Shown here: one piece after another, positions 1 through 8,521 of the stretch
How positions within the stretch are numbered: position 1 is the stretch's first letter
How the letters are laid out: each line of letters begins with the position of its first letter
NCBI GenBank assembly: GCA_045612105.1
Contig: JAZKYL010000050.1
Coordinates: forward strand, 1-43,710
From: SVTX01 sp045612105
Lineage (GTDB): Bacteria; Bacillota; Clostridia; Oscillospirales; CAG-272
Length of the DNA: 43,710 nt
Reading direction: 5' to 3'
Notes under the pieces: model-generated
What the model was told of the DNA's origin: nothing
The model's database searches: none
Seen by the model: the letters and a program-made list of their open reading frames with translations, nothing else
Position numbers and translations under genes: made by a program

Positions 1-1872
1 ACCCGTGCCCCCCATGATGCCGACCTCCACCTTCAGCAGACCGCCGCCTGCCTGGGTGTATGCCAAGCCGTTGACCACGCCCACCAAGTCCTCGCCGTCT
101 GCCAATTCGTTGAACACCTTGCGGCGGCCAAGCATTTCGGCGATCACCTCGGGGGTGATCTTCAGGCTCTTGATCTCGCCAAGGGCAATTCTCTTGGCGG
201 TCTTTCTGCAAACGGCGGCGATCTCTCTTTCCAGGTTGCGGACGCCCGCCTCTCTGGTGTAGAAATCGATCAACTCATACAGTGCCTCGTCCGTCCACTT
301 CATCACGCGGCGGGAGAGCCCGTGGCGCTTGATCTGCTTGGGGAGCAGATGGTTTTGGGCGATGGCTTTCTTTTCCTCGCGGGAGTAGGAGTGGAGCTCC
401 ATGATCTCCATGCGGTCAAACAAGGGAAGGGGAATTCCCTCCATATTATTGGCGGTGGCGATGAAAACACAATCGGAAAGATCCAGGGGGATCTCCAAGA
501 AATGGTCGCGGAAGAATTTGTTCTGCTCGGGATCGAGCACCTCAAGCATTGCGCTTGCGGGGTCGCCGCGTCCGTCGTTTGCCATCTTGTCGATCTCGTC
601 AAGAAGTATCAGGGGATTTTTTACCTTTGCCTGAGAGACCGCCGCAAGTATACGTCCGGGCATTGCGCCAACGTAGGTTTTTCTGTGACCGCGAATATCT
701 GCTTCGTCACGAACACCGCCGAGAGAAACGCGAACGTATTCTCTCTTCATAGCGCGGGCAAGGGAAGAAGCAATGCTTGTTTTACCCACTCCGGGAGGGC
801 CGTACAGACATATTATCTGACCTTTAAGCTCGGGATTAAGCTGTTTGACGGCAAGATATTCAAGTAATCTTTCCTTGACGTCCTCAAGACCCTCGTGGTC
901 TGCGTCAAGTATTTTCTTCGCCGCCTTGACGTCGGTTCTATCCTTGGTGGATTTGCCCCAAGGGAGCTCGAGACAGACGTCGAGATAGTTGGAAATGACA
1001 GTTGCCTCGGCGCTTCCAAATGGAGTACGTGCGAGACGCTCGTTTTCCTTGAGAAGCTTTTTCTGAACCTCTTCGGAAAGCCCTGCCTTCATTATTTTAT
1101 CATAATATTCTTCGGTATCCGAAATTCCTTCTCCAAGCTCCTCCTGGATAGACTTCATTTCCTCACGCAGGTAGTATTCGCGCTGGCCGCGGTTTATTCT
1201 CTCGCGGGTCTTTTTGTGAAGTTCGTTTTCAAGGCGGAGCAGATCGATCTCATCCTCTGCTATTTCGAGAGTCATCTCTATACGGCGATAGGGATCGAAT
1301 ATGCCAAGTATTTCAAGCTTGTCTTCGTATTTAACGAACAGATTTGACGCGATAACGTCGGAAAGCTGCGCGGGATTCTTTATGGATTTAAACGTAGGGA
1401 GTATGCTTTCCGCAGGGGGAGGAAGCAGCTTCGCCATCTGCGTTGCGGCTTCGTTGAGACGGCGAAGATACGCCTGGTTCTTGAGACCTGCACCGTCGGG
1501 AAGTATTACGGTCTTACATATTATGTCCGCGGTGTTGTACTTGCCGGTTTTGCGGTATGAGCCCACGATGGCGCGAGACATTCCTTCGGCGATACAGCGG
1601 AGAGTTTTTTCTCCTGCGTTTACAAGCTGCTTGATCTTGATTACTGTGCCGACCTCAAAGAGCTTGGGCTCGCCGCCCTCACCTTCTTCGGGAAGCATAG
1701 GAACAGCAACGACGTATTTTGAGCCGTCGAACGCCTCTCTCAGCGCGTCGCATGAGTTGAATGAATTGTCGCCGACTTCAAGATTGATTATCTCACCGGG
1801 AAAGGCGACGGTAGAGCTCAGTGCCACAAGGGGCAACGAGAGCTTTTCTGCTTTTACTGTATAATCTGACAT
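1..1872 (-). CDS. lon: ATP-dependent Lon protease (C-terminal part outside window)
   Basis: Cytoplasmic AAA+ serine protease that degrades misfolded and regulatory proteins. I translated the minus strand from the ATG at 1872 (MSDYTVKAEKLS...), preceded by AAGAGGT four bases upstream. The reading frame stays open to base 1, giving 624 codons of the roughly 780 expected. Visible in order are the N-terminal substrate-binding domain (residues about 8-200), a charged coiled-coil stretch (about 200-300) and the ATPase domain. The Walker A motif GPPGVGKT is at 358-365, and Walker B LILLDEID carries D425/E426. The frame ends just inside the protease domain, so the catalytic Ser/Lys pair lies beyond the edge and cannot be checked. 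The gene is divergent from infC and has its own extended -10 promoter. No CtsR- or HrcA-type operator was recognised. The identification is secure. Confidence 0.97.
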   Translation of the reverse strand, partial: MSDYTVKAEKLSLPLVALSSTVAFPGEIINLEVGDNSFNSCDALREAFDGSKYVVAVPMLPEEGEGGEPKLFEVGTVIKIKQLVNAGEKTLRCIAEGMSRAIVGSYRKTGKYNTADIICKTVILPDGAGLKNQAYLRRLNEAATQMAKLLPPPAESILPTFKSIKNPAQLSDVIASNLFVKYEDKLEILGIFDPYRRIEMTLEIAEDEIDLLRLENELHKKTRERINRGQREYYLREEMKSIQEELGEGISDTEEYYDKIMKAGLSEEVQKKLLKENERLARTPFGSAEATVISNYLDVCLELPWGKSTKDRTDVKAAKKILDADHEGLEDVKERLLEYLAVKQLNPELKGQIICLYGPPGVGKTSIASSLARAMKREYVRVSLGGVRDEADIRGHRKTYVGAMPGRILAAVSQAKVKNPLILLDEIDKMANDGRGDPASAMLEVLDPEQNKFFRDHFLEIPLDLSDCVFIATANNMEGIPLPLFDRMEIMELHSYSREEKKAIAQNHLLPKQIKRHGLSRRVMKWTDEALYELIDFYTREAGVRNLEREIAAVCRKTAKRIALGEIKSLKITPEVIAEMLGRRKVFNELADGEDLVGVVNGLAYTQAGGGLLKVEVGIMGGTG

Positions 1873-1959
1873 TTTTACCTCTTGTTAATTCATCGTAAAT
1901 CTATATCTTTTCCGAGTTCTTGGGTTACAGAACACGGCATATCTGCATAATTATTTATC

Positions 1960-1968
1960 ATTATACCA
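1960..1968 (-). promoter_or_regulatory. lon promoter, extended -10
   Basis: On the minus strand TGG-TATAAT (1968 to 1960) is an extended -10 box. The hexamer 17 bases upstream (TAGCAT) is a poor -35, which fits an extended -10 promoter. Transcription would start near 1953, giving an 80-base leader. This is a motif match only. Confidence 0.6.
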
Positions 1969-2188
1969 TACTTTTTTAAAAAATGCTATATATTTTAAAG
2001 AATTTTTACAATTTAATTATATAATTCACATTTTTTTGCCTGCGATAAAATTCGCCAAAAGAGCAAAAATGAGTACGACATCGGAAGTGTGTTCAAAATC
2101 CACAAAAAGCAGTACGACAAACAGGCTGAATTTTTCACACCTATACTTTTTCACGAAATTTTTGACGAAAAATCGTACAAATTGGATA

Positions 2189-2217
2189 TTTACAAAATGC
2201 GGTAAAAGGTGTATAAT
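2189..2217 (+). promoter_or_regulatory. infC operon promoter P1
   Basis: TTTACA (2189-2194) and TATAAT (2212-2217) are separated by 17 bases, which is one mismatch from the sigma-A consensus. The start would be near 2224, giving a leader of about 390 bases that carries the 2265-2345 hairpin. Confidence 0.7.
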
Positions 2218-2234
2218 AAAGTCCCGAGTAAAGA

Positions 2235-2345
2235 GCCGATCCGCGTCGGCGCTTTATTTATCCTGCACAACGTGTGTGTTTTCTGCGAAATATCAATCTA
2301 ATGATATCCGGGCGCAATGAAAAGACATGTTGTGCTTTTCTTTTT
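2235..2345 (+). promoter_or_regulatory. P1 leader with attenuator-like terminator, candidate L20 leader
   Basis: Two structures follow P1. A small hairpin GCCGA/TCGGC lies at 2235-2250. A long stem pairs GCACAACGTGT (2265-2275) with ACATGTTGTGC (2325-2335), 11 pairs with one G-U, and is followed at once by TTTTCTTTTT (2336-2345). A smaller ATATCA/TGATAT hairpin sits inside the loop. A terminator before infC fits the transcription attenuation by L20 known for the infC-rpmI-rplT operon of Bacillus. Assignment to that leader family is inference. Confidence 0.5.
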
Positions 2346-2387
2346 ACAAGCTTTTTTCAAAAAAACGAAATTTTTTTCAAAAAACTA

Positions 2388-2416
2388 TTGACAAACCGAT
2401 TTTCTTGTGCTATAAT
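2388..2416 (+). promoter_or_regulatory. infC operon promoter P2 (full consensus)
   Basis: TTGACA (2388-2393), a 17-base spacer and TATAAT (2411-2416), with TGC just before the -10, give a perfect consensus plus extended -10. This is the strongest promoter in the window, as expected for a ribosomal protein operon. It lies directly after the P1 attenuator, so it can bypass it. The start would be near 2423. Confidence 0.85.
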
Positions 2417-2436
2417 GTCAAAGCAAATAAAGTGAA

Positions 2437-2558
2437 GTTCCGCTTCCACCATGCCGCAACGTGAGCATTGGTAAATAGTTAAACCTTTGTAATAAAAGGG
2501 TAAAACCGTAAAACGGTAGCTATGCGCGGAACAGAAACGTTCGGCGTTTTTTTACGCC
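2437..2558 (+). promoter_or_regulatory. Multibranched infC leader with terminator-like hairpin
   Basis: A 7-bp closing stem pairs GTTCCGC (2437-2443) with GCGGAAC (2526-2532). It encloses three hairpins: ACCATGC with GCATTGGT (about 2448-2471, one bulge), CCTTT/AAAGG (2484-2499) and ACCGT/ACGGT (2505-2517). Downstream, AAACG/CGTTT (2535-2549) runs into T7 and is mutually exclusive with GGCGT/ACGCC (2543-2558). GAAC of the closing stem can also pair with GTTC at 2539-2542. Such switching fits autogenous control, probably by L20. The pairs are visible; the ligand is inferred. Confidence 0.5.
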
Positions 2559-2614
2559 CCTCGGAAAGAAAATGTTATTAACATATACATTTTATTAAAT
2601 GGAGGTGTGTACCC

Positions 2615-3151
2615 ATAGCAGCTAACAATTCAAAGGATACTCTCACCAATGAAGCTATCAACTTCCCCCAGGTAAGAGTCATCGGACCCGAAGGAGAACA
2701 GCTCGGAATCATGTCTTCCGAACAGGCACTTAAAATGGCATACGATAAAGGCCTCGACCTCTGCCTTATGACGGCGCAGGCGAATCCCCCCGTATGTAAG
2801 ATAATGGACTTCGGAAAATTCCGTTTCGAACGCGAAAAGCGCGAGAAGGAAGCAAAGAAAAAGCAACAGACCGTTGAGCTTAAGGAGATTCAGCTCTCCC
2901 CCAGAATTGACACTCATGACTTTGAGACCAAGGCAAAGCAGGCTCGTAAGTTCCTCGAGTCGGGCAACAAGGTCAGAGTCGTAATGAGATTCCGTGGAAG
3001 AGAAATGAGCCATATGGCTATCGGACGCGAGATCATCGACAAATTCGCTGAGATCTGCGCCGAGGTCGGTACGGTCGATAAAAAGCCCTCTGTTGACGGA
3101 CGTATAATGAGCATGGTGATTTCCCCCATCAATACCAAGTCGGCAAAATAA
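2615..3151 (+). CDS. infC: Translation initiation factor IF-3 (AUA start)
   Basis: IF-3 binds the 30S subunit, blocks premature 50S joining and rejects non-canonical start codons. The recognisable protein begins well upstream of the first ATG (2711): the frame back to 2615 reads AANNSKDTLTNEAINFPQVR, a normal IF-3 N-terminus. No ATG, GTG or TTG serves this frame. GGAGG at 2601-2605 is nine bases from an in-frame ATA at 2615, which I take as the start. The product is 178 residues, the usual family length. The N-domain spans about 13-80, the lysine-rich linker about 80-95, and the C-domain (IQLSPRIDTHD onward) follows. It is the first gene of infC-rpmI-rplT. Non-AUG starts are characteristic of infC and let IF-3 repress its own translation. 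Confidence 0.93.
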   Translation: MAANNSKDTLTNEAINFPQVRVIGPEGEQLGIMSSEQALKMAYDKGLDLCLMTAQANPPVCKIMDFGKFRFEREKREKEAKKKQQTVELKEIQLSPRIDTHDFETKAKQARKFLESGNKVRVVMRFRGREMSHMAIGREIIDKFAEICAEVGTVDKKPSVDGRIMSMVISPINTKSAK

Positions 3152-3186
3152 ATTCAGTAAATTTTTAGTATAAGGAGAATATAAAA

Positions 3187-3381
3187 ATGGGAAAAGTCAA
3201 GACACATAAGGCTTCTGCCAAGAGATTTTCGGTTACCGGTACAGGCAAGGTTAAGATGAACCACTGCCACCACCGCCACAACTTGGGTCTTAAGACTCAG
3301 AAGAGAAAGAGACACCTCCGCTCCGGTGCAATCATGAGCGAGGCTATGGCTCCTAACATCAGAGTTCTCATCCAGAAGTAA
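3187..3381 (+). CDS. rpmI: 50S ribosomal protein L35
   Basis: Small, very basic 64-residue protein of the large subunit. The N-terminus (MGKVKTHKASAKRFSVTGTG) and the internal KMNHCHHRHNLGLKTQKRKR stretch are family hallmarks. The start is fixed by AAGGAG eight bases upstream. It sits 35 bases after infC and 34 before rplT, the invariant order of this operon, and shares the L20-type leader control proposed upstream. Full length with no anomaly. Confidence 0.97.
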   Translation: MGKVKTHKASAKRFSVTGTGKVKMNHCHHRHNLGLKTQKRKRHLRSGAIMSEAMAPNIRVLIQK

Positions 3382-3415
3382 TTTGAAAAAGTAATCGAGA
3401 AAGGAAATAAGAAAA

Positions 3416-3769
3416 ATGGCAAGAGTTAAGGGCGCTATGATGACGCGCAAGAGAAGAAAGAAGATATTGAAGGCAGCGAAGGGCTATTGGGGCGCTAAGT
3501 CCAAGCACTTCAAGATGGCTAAGCAGGCCGTACTTAAGAGCGGAAACTACGCTTTCGTTGGCCGTAAGCAGAAGAAGAGAGATATGAGAAGACTCTGGAT
3601 CACCAGAATCAGCGCTCAGGCAAAGGTTTGCGGAATGAACTATTCCACCTTTATGAACGGTCTCAAGAAGGCAGGCATCACCCTCAACAGAAAGATGCTC
3701 GCTGAGCTTGCAGTATCCGATAAGGCAGCTTTCGCAGCTCTCGCAGAGCAGGCAAAGGCGGCTCTCTGA
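3416..3769 (+). CDS. rplT: 50S ribosomal protein L20
   Basis: Large-subunit assembly protein of 117 residues that binds 23S rRNA early. In Bacillus and E. coli it also represses its own operon. The long basic N-terminal helix (MARVKGAMMTRKRRKKILK, then GYWGAKSKHFKMAKQ) and the RRLWITRISAQAK segment are diagnostic. The start is supported by AAAGG upstream. It is the last gene of the operon, followed 16 bases later by a strong terminator. It is the likely effector of the folded leader at 2235-2558. Confidence 0.97.
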   Translation: MARVKGAMMTRKRRKKILKAAKGYWGAKSKHFKMAKQAVLKSGNYAFVGRKQKKRDMRRLWITRISAQAKVCGMNYSTFMNGLKKAGITLNRKMLAELAVSDKAAFAALAEQAKAAL

Positions 3770-3784
3770 TAGAACTGAATACAA

Positions 3785-3814
3785 AACCCGGTAATGGATA
3801 TTACTGGGTTTTTG
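3785..3814 (+). terminator. Terminator of infC-rpmI-rplT
   Basis: AACCCGGTAAT (3785-3795) pairs with ATTACTGGGTT (3800-3810), 11 pairs including one G-U, around a GGAT loop and ending in T5. It closes the ribosomal operon. Confidence 0.85.
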
Positions 3815-3931
3815 TCATAGATAGGGATAAATAATTTTTGCCGACACGGGCAAAAAAGCGACCGAAAATTATACAAAAACACCCAATTTTGGATTAATTT
3901 TCTAAAAACTGAAAGGAGGCAGACGGTATTT

Positions 3932-4792
3932 ATGATCATTGGCAGAGAAGTCATTACGTCGCCGCAGAATCAATACGTCAGCCTCGCCCGAGGCCTGGCA
4001 AACAAAAAAAACAGAGAAAAAGATAAATTGTTCCGTTTCGACGGTATCAAATTGATGTGCGAGGCGGTAAAAAAAGACATTGAAATAAGCTTTGTTCTCG
4101 TTGAAGAGAATAAGTGGAGCTTTGTGACAGAAAAAGCCGAAAAGCTTTATGGAATAAGAGAAAATGAGCTTAACTTCAAGGCTTTTACGGTGTCGGAGAG
4201 CATATTCTCTAAGCTTAGCGAGGAAATGGCTCCGGAGGGTGTTATCTGCGTTGCAAAATATGCGGAAAGCATTCACCGTGAGATAGAAAATGATCAGCTT
4301 TCTTTAATTCCAAAAAGTGAAAAAATACTGCTTTTGGAGTCGGTGAGAGACCCGCAGAACGTGGGGGCTATACTTCGAGTTGCCGCCGCTTTCGGTGTTG
4401 ACAGAGTAGTTATGAGCAGCGATTGCGCCGATATATATAATTCAAAAACCATCCGCGCATCTATGGGTACGGTGTTTGGCACAAGGGTCGATCAAATATC
4501 CGATATGCCTTGCACGGTAAAGGAATTAAGAAAATGCGGCAGAAGAGTTTTTGCCGCGGCTCTCCATATGGATTCAAGGAAACTCGGCGGTTTTGAAATT
4601 GAGAGCGGCGATTGCGTGATCATCGGGAACGAGGGTCATGGGCTTAGCAGTGAGACTATCGATGCCTGCGACGGAACGGTGTTTATTCCTATGGCGGACG
4701 GTGTTGAGTCGCTTAATGCGGCGACTGCGGCGGCGGTTTTAGTATGGGAATTTTTCGGTAAAAAAACAGAGGGAGGCAATCTTGATGAATAG
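3932..4792 (+). CDS. TrmH/SpoU-family RNA 2'-O-methyltransferase
   Basis: SAM-dependent SPOUT methylase, probably acting on the 2'-OH of rRNA (RlmB/TsnR-like); the target nucleotide cannot be read from sequence. It has 286 residues. An N-terminal substrate-binding domain (about 1-115, with the SPQNQYVSLARGLANKKNR segment) is followed by the knotted catalytic domain. Motif 1 is DPQNVGAILRVAAAFG, motif 2 is VIIGNEGHGLS, and motif 3 is IPMADGVESLNAATAAAV, the last two forming the SAM pocket. AAAGGAGG lies 13 bases before the ATG. It overlaps dprA by eight bases, so translation is probably coupled. A hairpin TTTTTGCC/GGCAAAAA at 3835-3856 lies in its leader. Confidence 0.9.
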   Translation: MIIGREVITSPQNQYVSLARGLANKKNREKDKLFRFDGIKLMCEAVKKDIEISFVLVEENKWSFVTEKAEKLYGIRENELNFKAFTVSESIFSKLSEEMAPEGVICVAKYAESIHREIENDQLSLIPKSEKILLLESVRDPQNVGAILRVAAAFGVDRVVMSSDCADIYNSKTIRASMGTVFGTRVDQISDMPCTVKELRKCGRRVFAAALHMDSRKLGGFEIESGDCVIIGNEGHGLSSETIDACDGTVFIPMADGVESLNAATAAAVLVWEFFGKKTEGGNLDE

Positions 4793-6158
4793 CTTTTTGA
4801 AATGGATATGGCTCGCCGAAAAATGCGGAGCGGGTAGTTCAGAGATCCTGCGTTTGGTTGAAAAGATCGGATCTATCGAGGATATTTATGCCGCAGATTA
4901 CGACGTTTATTCGGAAATTGGTGTAAGTGAGCGCCTTTGTGAAGACCTTTGTGACAAGAATACCGACAAAGCGCAGAAGATAATCAACTATTGTCAGATG
5001 GCAAACGTAGGTATTCTAACCTATGAGTCCTACGATTATCCCGCAAGTCTGCGTTCACTGAAAAATCCTCCCGCCGTGCTTTACTATATCGGCAAGCTTC
5101 CCGATTTCAACCGAAGCCTTTGCATATCTATTGTGGGCACGCGCAAAATGAGTGAATACGGAATGCATGCCGCGTATAAAATAGCTTATGAAGTGGCATC
5201 GTCGGGCGCGGTGGTTGTCAGCGGAATGGCATTGGGCATCGACGGTATCGCATCCTGCGCGGCTATTGCGGCAAAGGGAAAGACCGTAGCCATCCTTGGT
5301 TGCGGAATCGATATAGCTTATCCCAAGGAGCATAAAAAGCTTCGTGAAATAATCAGACAAAACGGTGCGGTAATGACCGAGTATGCACCCGGTACCGAAC
5401 CGCGCGGAATGAATTTCCCTGTGAGAAACCGCATAATCAGCGGTCTTAGCCAGGGAACTGTGGTGGTCGATGCCGACAAGAACAGCGGCTCGATAATAAC
5501 CGCAAAAAACGCGATATTGCAGGGCAGAGACGTCTACGCCGTGCCCGCAAATATCGACTCCGAAAATTCTTCGGGTACAAACAGCCTGATCCGTGACGGA
5601 GCACAGGCGGTGCTCTGCGGCAATGATATAATCCGAAATTATATGTATATCTACCGTGACCGCCTTAACGTTATGAAAATGGTCAATTCCGAAAAACATT
5701 CGGATTTTAACCCCGACGTTGTAAGAAATATGGGTATTGCCGTGAGAGTTATGCCCGCGGAGCCAAAAAGCGACAAGCTTGACGCGGTGGCGAGAGCGGA
5801 ACGCGGAAAAAGAAGCGATCAAGCTCAATCGGAGAATAACGTAGAGGCAGAAATGCCGAAATTTAAGACCGAAACGCCTAAAAAGCTCGAGAAAAAGCCC
5901 GAAAAATCGGCAGAAATACCCGGTGAGAGCTTCAAGACTCCCGAAAGTAAGCAGGGCGACGATTCGGCGAAGATACTTGAAAAATTAAGCGAAAAACAGA
6001 GAAAGATATTTGACGAGATGCCCCTTGACAGAGCGGTCACCGTCGATTATCTGACCAAGACCGGTTTTGCTTTGGGAGAGGTCATTTCAGCTTTGACCGT
6101 CCTTGAAATAAAAGGACTTGTATCGTCACTCCCCGGAGCGCTCTACATAAGAAAATAA
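4785..6158 (+). CDS. dprA: DNA processing protein DprA
   Basis: Loads RecA on incoming single-stranded DNA during transformation. An N-terminal helix-hairpin-helix-like part (about 1-100) precedes the Rossmann-like domain (about 110-310), with SIVGTRKMSEYG, SGMALGIDGIA, GCGIDIAYP and FPVRNRIISGLS. A low-complexity Glu/Lys/Pro-rich linker (about 320-395) leads to a C-terminal winged helix (about 400-457). At 457 residues it is longer than most family members because of this linker. I chose the ATG at 4785, eight bases after GGGAGG, over the adjacent TTG at 4782. The position after a SpoU methylase and before topA is the standard Firmicute dprA-topA-trmFO order. Confidence 0.94.
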   Translation: MNSFLKWIWLAEKCGAGSSEILRLVEKIGSIEDIYAADYDVYSEIGVSERLCEDLCDKNTDKAQKIINYCQMANVGILTYESYDYPASLRSLKNPPAVLYYIGKLPDFNRSLCISIVGTRKMSEYGMHAAYKIAYEVASSGAVVVSGMALGIDGIASCAAIAAKGKTVAILGCGIDIAYPKEHKKLREIIRQNGAVMTEYAPGTEPRGMNFPVRNRIISGLSQGTVVVDADKNSGSIITAKNAILQGRDVYAVPANIDSENSSGTNSLIRDGAQAVLCGNDIIRNYMYIYRDRLNVMKMVNSEKHSDFNPDVVRNMGIAVRVMPAEPKSDKLDAVARAERGKRSDQAQSENNVEAEMPKFKTETPKKLEKKPEKSAEIPGESFKTPESKQGDDSAKILEKLSEKQRKIFDEMPLDRAVTVDYLTKTGFALGEVISALTVLEIKGLVSSLPGALYIRK

Positions 6159-6193
6159 TTGAGTAATTGTTTGAAAGGATATATATACGTTAA

Positions 6194-8512
6194 ATGGCAA
6201 ATTTAGTAATCATGGAGTCACCCTCCAAGGCAAACACAGTAAAGAGCTATCTCGGCTCAAATTATAAGGTCATCGCGTCGGTAGGACACATCCGCGATCT
6301 GCCCAAGTCCACCCTCGGCGTTGATATTGAGAACGATTTTGACGCTCATTACATCAACATCCGCGGCAAGGGCGACATTATCAAAGAGATCAAGAAGGAA
6401 GCGAAGAATGCCAATAAGATATTTCTCGCGACCGACCCTGACCGCGAAGGCGAAGCTATCTCCTGGCACCTTGCCACTGCTCTCGGTATCCCGCTTGAAA
6501 AGACTCAGAGAGTTACCTTCAACGAGATCACCAAGAACGTGGTAAAGGCGGCTATCAAAAAGCCCAGAAACATCGATATGAGCCTTGTTGACGCTCAGCA
6601 GGCGAGAAGAATCCTCGACAGAATCGTGGGCTATAAGATCTCCCCCCTGCTTTGGAAGAACGTCAAGAGCGGTCTCAGCGCGGGAAGAGTTCAGTCTGTT
6701 GCAACGAGAATTATCGTTGAGAGAGAAGAGGAGATCAAGAATTTCAATCCCGTTGAGTATTGGACTATTGAGGTCACCCTTCTGTCTAACGACGACGGCA
6801 AGCCCTTTACCGTTCGTTTCTTCGGAGACGTAAACGGAAAGATCGAGCTTAATTGCGAAAAGGACGCAATGGCGGTTGTTAATGCCGTTGACGGCAAACC
6901 CTTTGAGGTCAAATCCGTAAAGCGCTCCACCCGTCATAAGGCTCCCCAGCCCCCCTTTACCACCTCCACTCTTCAGCAGGATGGTTATAAGAAGTTGGGC
7001 TTCCAGTCTCAGAGAACTATGAGAGTGGCGCAGGAGCTTTACGAGGGTATTAATATCGGAAGCGAGAACGGTGGTGTTCAGGGTCTTATCACCTATATGC
7101 GTACCGACTCTCTCCGTGTGTCTGCCGAGGCTCAGGAGGCGGCAAGAGCTTATATCGCGGATAAATTTGGCGATAAGTATAACACCGCAGAGCCCAGAGT
7201 GTTCAAGTCAAAGTCGGGTATTCAGGACGCGCACGAGGCAATCCGTCCCTCAAACGTAGACCTTGAGCCTAAAAAGATAAAGTCTTATCTTTCCGCCGAT
7301 CAGTTTAAGCTTTATAAGCTTATCTGGGACAGATACGTAGCAAGCCAGATGGAGTCTGCGACTCTTGCTACTCTCAACGTTGACGTTGAGTCGGCAGGTT
7401 ATATCTTCCGCACCGGTGGATATACCGTCACATTCCCCGGATATATGGCGGTTTACGAGGAGAGCGTTGACGAGGCGACTGAAGGAGAAGAGCAGAAGAA
7501 TGCAAAGATCCCCGAGCTCAAAGAGGGCGAGACGCTTGAGTCTGATCACATCGACCCTACCAAGCACTTCACCGAGCCTCCCCCCAGATTTAACGAGGGT
7601 TCACTCGTCAAGTTCCTCGAGGAAAAGGGAATCGGTCGTCCCAGTACCTTTGAGTCGACCATAACCACCATTACCTCTAGAAATTACGTTAAGCGCGAGG
7701 GTAAAAACAAGGTACTTGTTCCCACGCCTCTCGGAGAGATAACCACCAAGCTTATGAAGGAGAATTTCGACACTATCGTAGACTACGAGTTTACCGCTGA
7801 AATGGAAAATAAGCTCGACGCAATAGAGAAGAGCGAACAGAGCTTGAAGGGCGTGCTTCGGGAGTTCTGGGACGATTTCTCCAAGCAGCTTGACGTAGCT
7901 ACCGAAAAGCTTGCTGAGACAAGTATAGAGCTGCCTGTTGAGGAGACCGACATTCAGTGTGAGAAGTGCGGAAGCATGATGGTAGTCAAGAATGGCAGAT
8001 TCGGAAAGTTCGCCGCATGCCCCAACTACCCCAGATGCCGTAATACCAAACCCTTGACCCAGACCAAGCCCGAGGACGAGGAGGAGATTCAGACAGAGGA
8101 AAAGAAGGCTCCCGAGAAAAAGCTTATCGTTGCAGACTTCAAATGTGATAAGTGCGGTGCGGATATGGTGCTTCGTACCGGAAGATACGGAAGCTTCTAT
8201 GCCTGCGCAAACTATCCTGCCTGCAAGAATACCAAGCAGAAGACCAAAGAGATCGGTGTGCCCTGTCCCGAGTGTGGCGCGAAGATCGTAACCAGATACA
8301 GCAGAAGCAAAACTGCGTTCTACGGATGTGAGAGATACCCCGAGTGTAAGTTCTCCTCCTGGGATATGCCTATGGAGAAGAAGTGCCCCGAGTGCGGCAA
8401 GAATCTCTTCCACAAGAAGGGTAAGCCTCAGCTTATCTGTCACGATGAAAAATGCGGATATTCCGAGCCCTATACTGCTCCCGAAAAGAGCGAGGACGGC
8501 GAAGATAATTGA
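6194..8512 (+). CDS. topA: DNA topoisomerase I (type IA)
   Basis: Relaxes negative supercoils by cutting one strand through a 5'-phosphotyrosine link. It has 772 residues. The Toprim domain has E8 and the D81-x-D83-x-E85 motif (DPDREGEAI). The active-site tyrosine is Y301 in LITYMRTDS. The core runs to about 590. Four C-terminal zinc ribbons follow: two classical CxxCG...CxxYPxCxNT units (about 595-690), one CPECG...CERYPEC unit, and a shorter last one with CPECGKN...CHDEKCGY. AAAGGAT lies 13 bases before the ATG. It is 35 bases after dprA and 9 before trmFO, so one transcript is likely. Confidence 0.97.
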   Translation: MANLVIMESPSKANTVKSYLGSNYKVIASVGHIRDLPKSTLGVDIENDFDAHYINIRGKGDIIKEIKKEAKNANKIFLATDPDREGEAISWHLATALGIPLEKTQRVTFNEITKNVVKAAIKKPRNIDMSLVDAQQARRILDRIVGYKISPLLWKNVKSGLSAGRVQSVATRIIVEREEEIKNFNPVEYWTIEVTLLSNDDGKPFTVRFFGDVNGKIELNCEKDAMAVVNAVDGKPFEVKSVKRSTRHKAPQPPFTTSTLQQDGYKKLGFQSQRTMRVAQELYEGINIGSENGGVQGLITYMRTDSLRVSAEAQEAARAYIADKFGDKYNTAEPRVFKSKSGIQDAHEAIRPSNVDLEPKKIKSYLSADQFKLYKLIWDRYVASQMESATLATLNVDVESAGYIFRTGGYTVTFPGYMAVYEESVDEATEGEEQKNAKIPELKEGETLESDHIDPTKHFTEPPPRFNEGSLVKFLEEKGIGRPSTFESTITTITSRNYVKREGKNKVLVPTPLGEITTKLMKENFDTIVDYEFTAEMENKLDAIEKSEQSLKGVLREFWDDFSKQLDVATEKLAETSIELPVEETDIQCEKCGSMMVVKNGRFGKFAACPNYPRCRNTKPLTQTKPEDEEEIQTEEKKAPEKKLIVADFKCDKCGADMVLRTGRYGSFYACANYPACKNTKQKTKEIGVPCPECGAKIVTRYSRSKTAFYGCERYPECKFSSWDMPMEKKCPECGKNLFHKKGKPQLICHDEKCGYSEPYTAPEKSEDGEDN

Positions 8513-8521
8513 TATTTGACA

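Larger units (their letters stand above)
1873..2614. other. lon-infC divergent control region, no gene
   Basis: This 742-base stretch is AT-rich and holds no credible gene. The open frame at 2036-2320 (plus) has no ribosome site, no family resemblance, and runs over a promoter and hairpins. The region holds the lon promoter (1960-1968), infC promoter P1 (2189-2217), a P1 leader with an attenuator-like hairpin (2265-2345), infC promoter P2 (2388-2416) and a multibranched P2 leader (2437-2558). I see nothing definite at 1990-2180. Confidence 0.7.

Noticed and set aside
2036..2320. 94-codon open frame in the infC leader
   Set aside because: It spans promoter P1 and a terminator-like stem, has no ribosome site and has an improbable composition.
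2437..2532. tRNA-like fold with a 7-bp closing stem
   Set aside because: The outer stem and three arms recall a cloverleaf, but there is no T-loop TTCGA, no D-loop GG and no anticodon arm of proper size, and it lies in a ribosomal operon leader.
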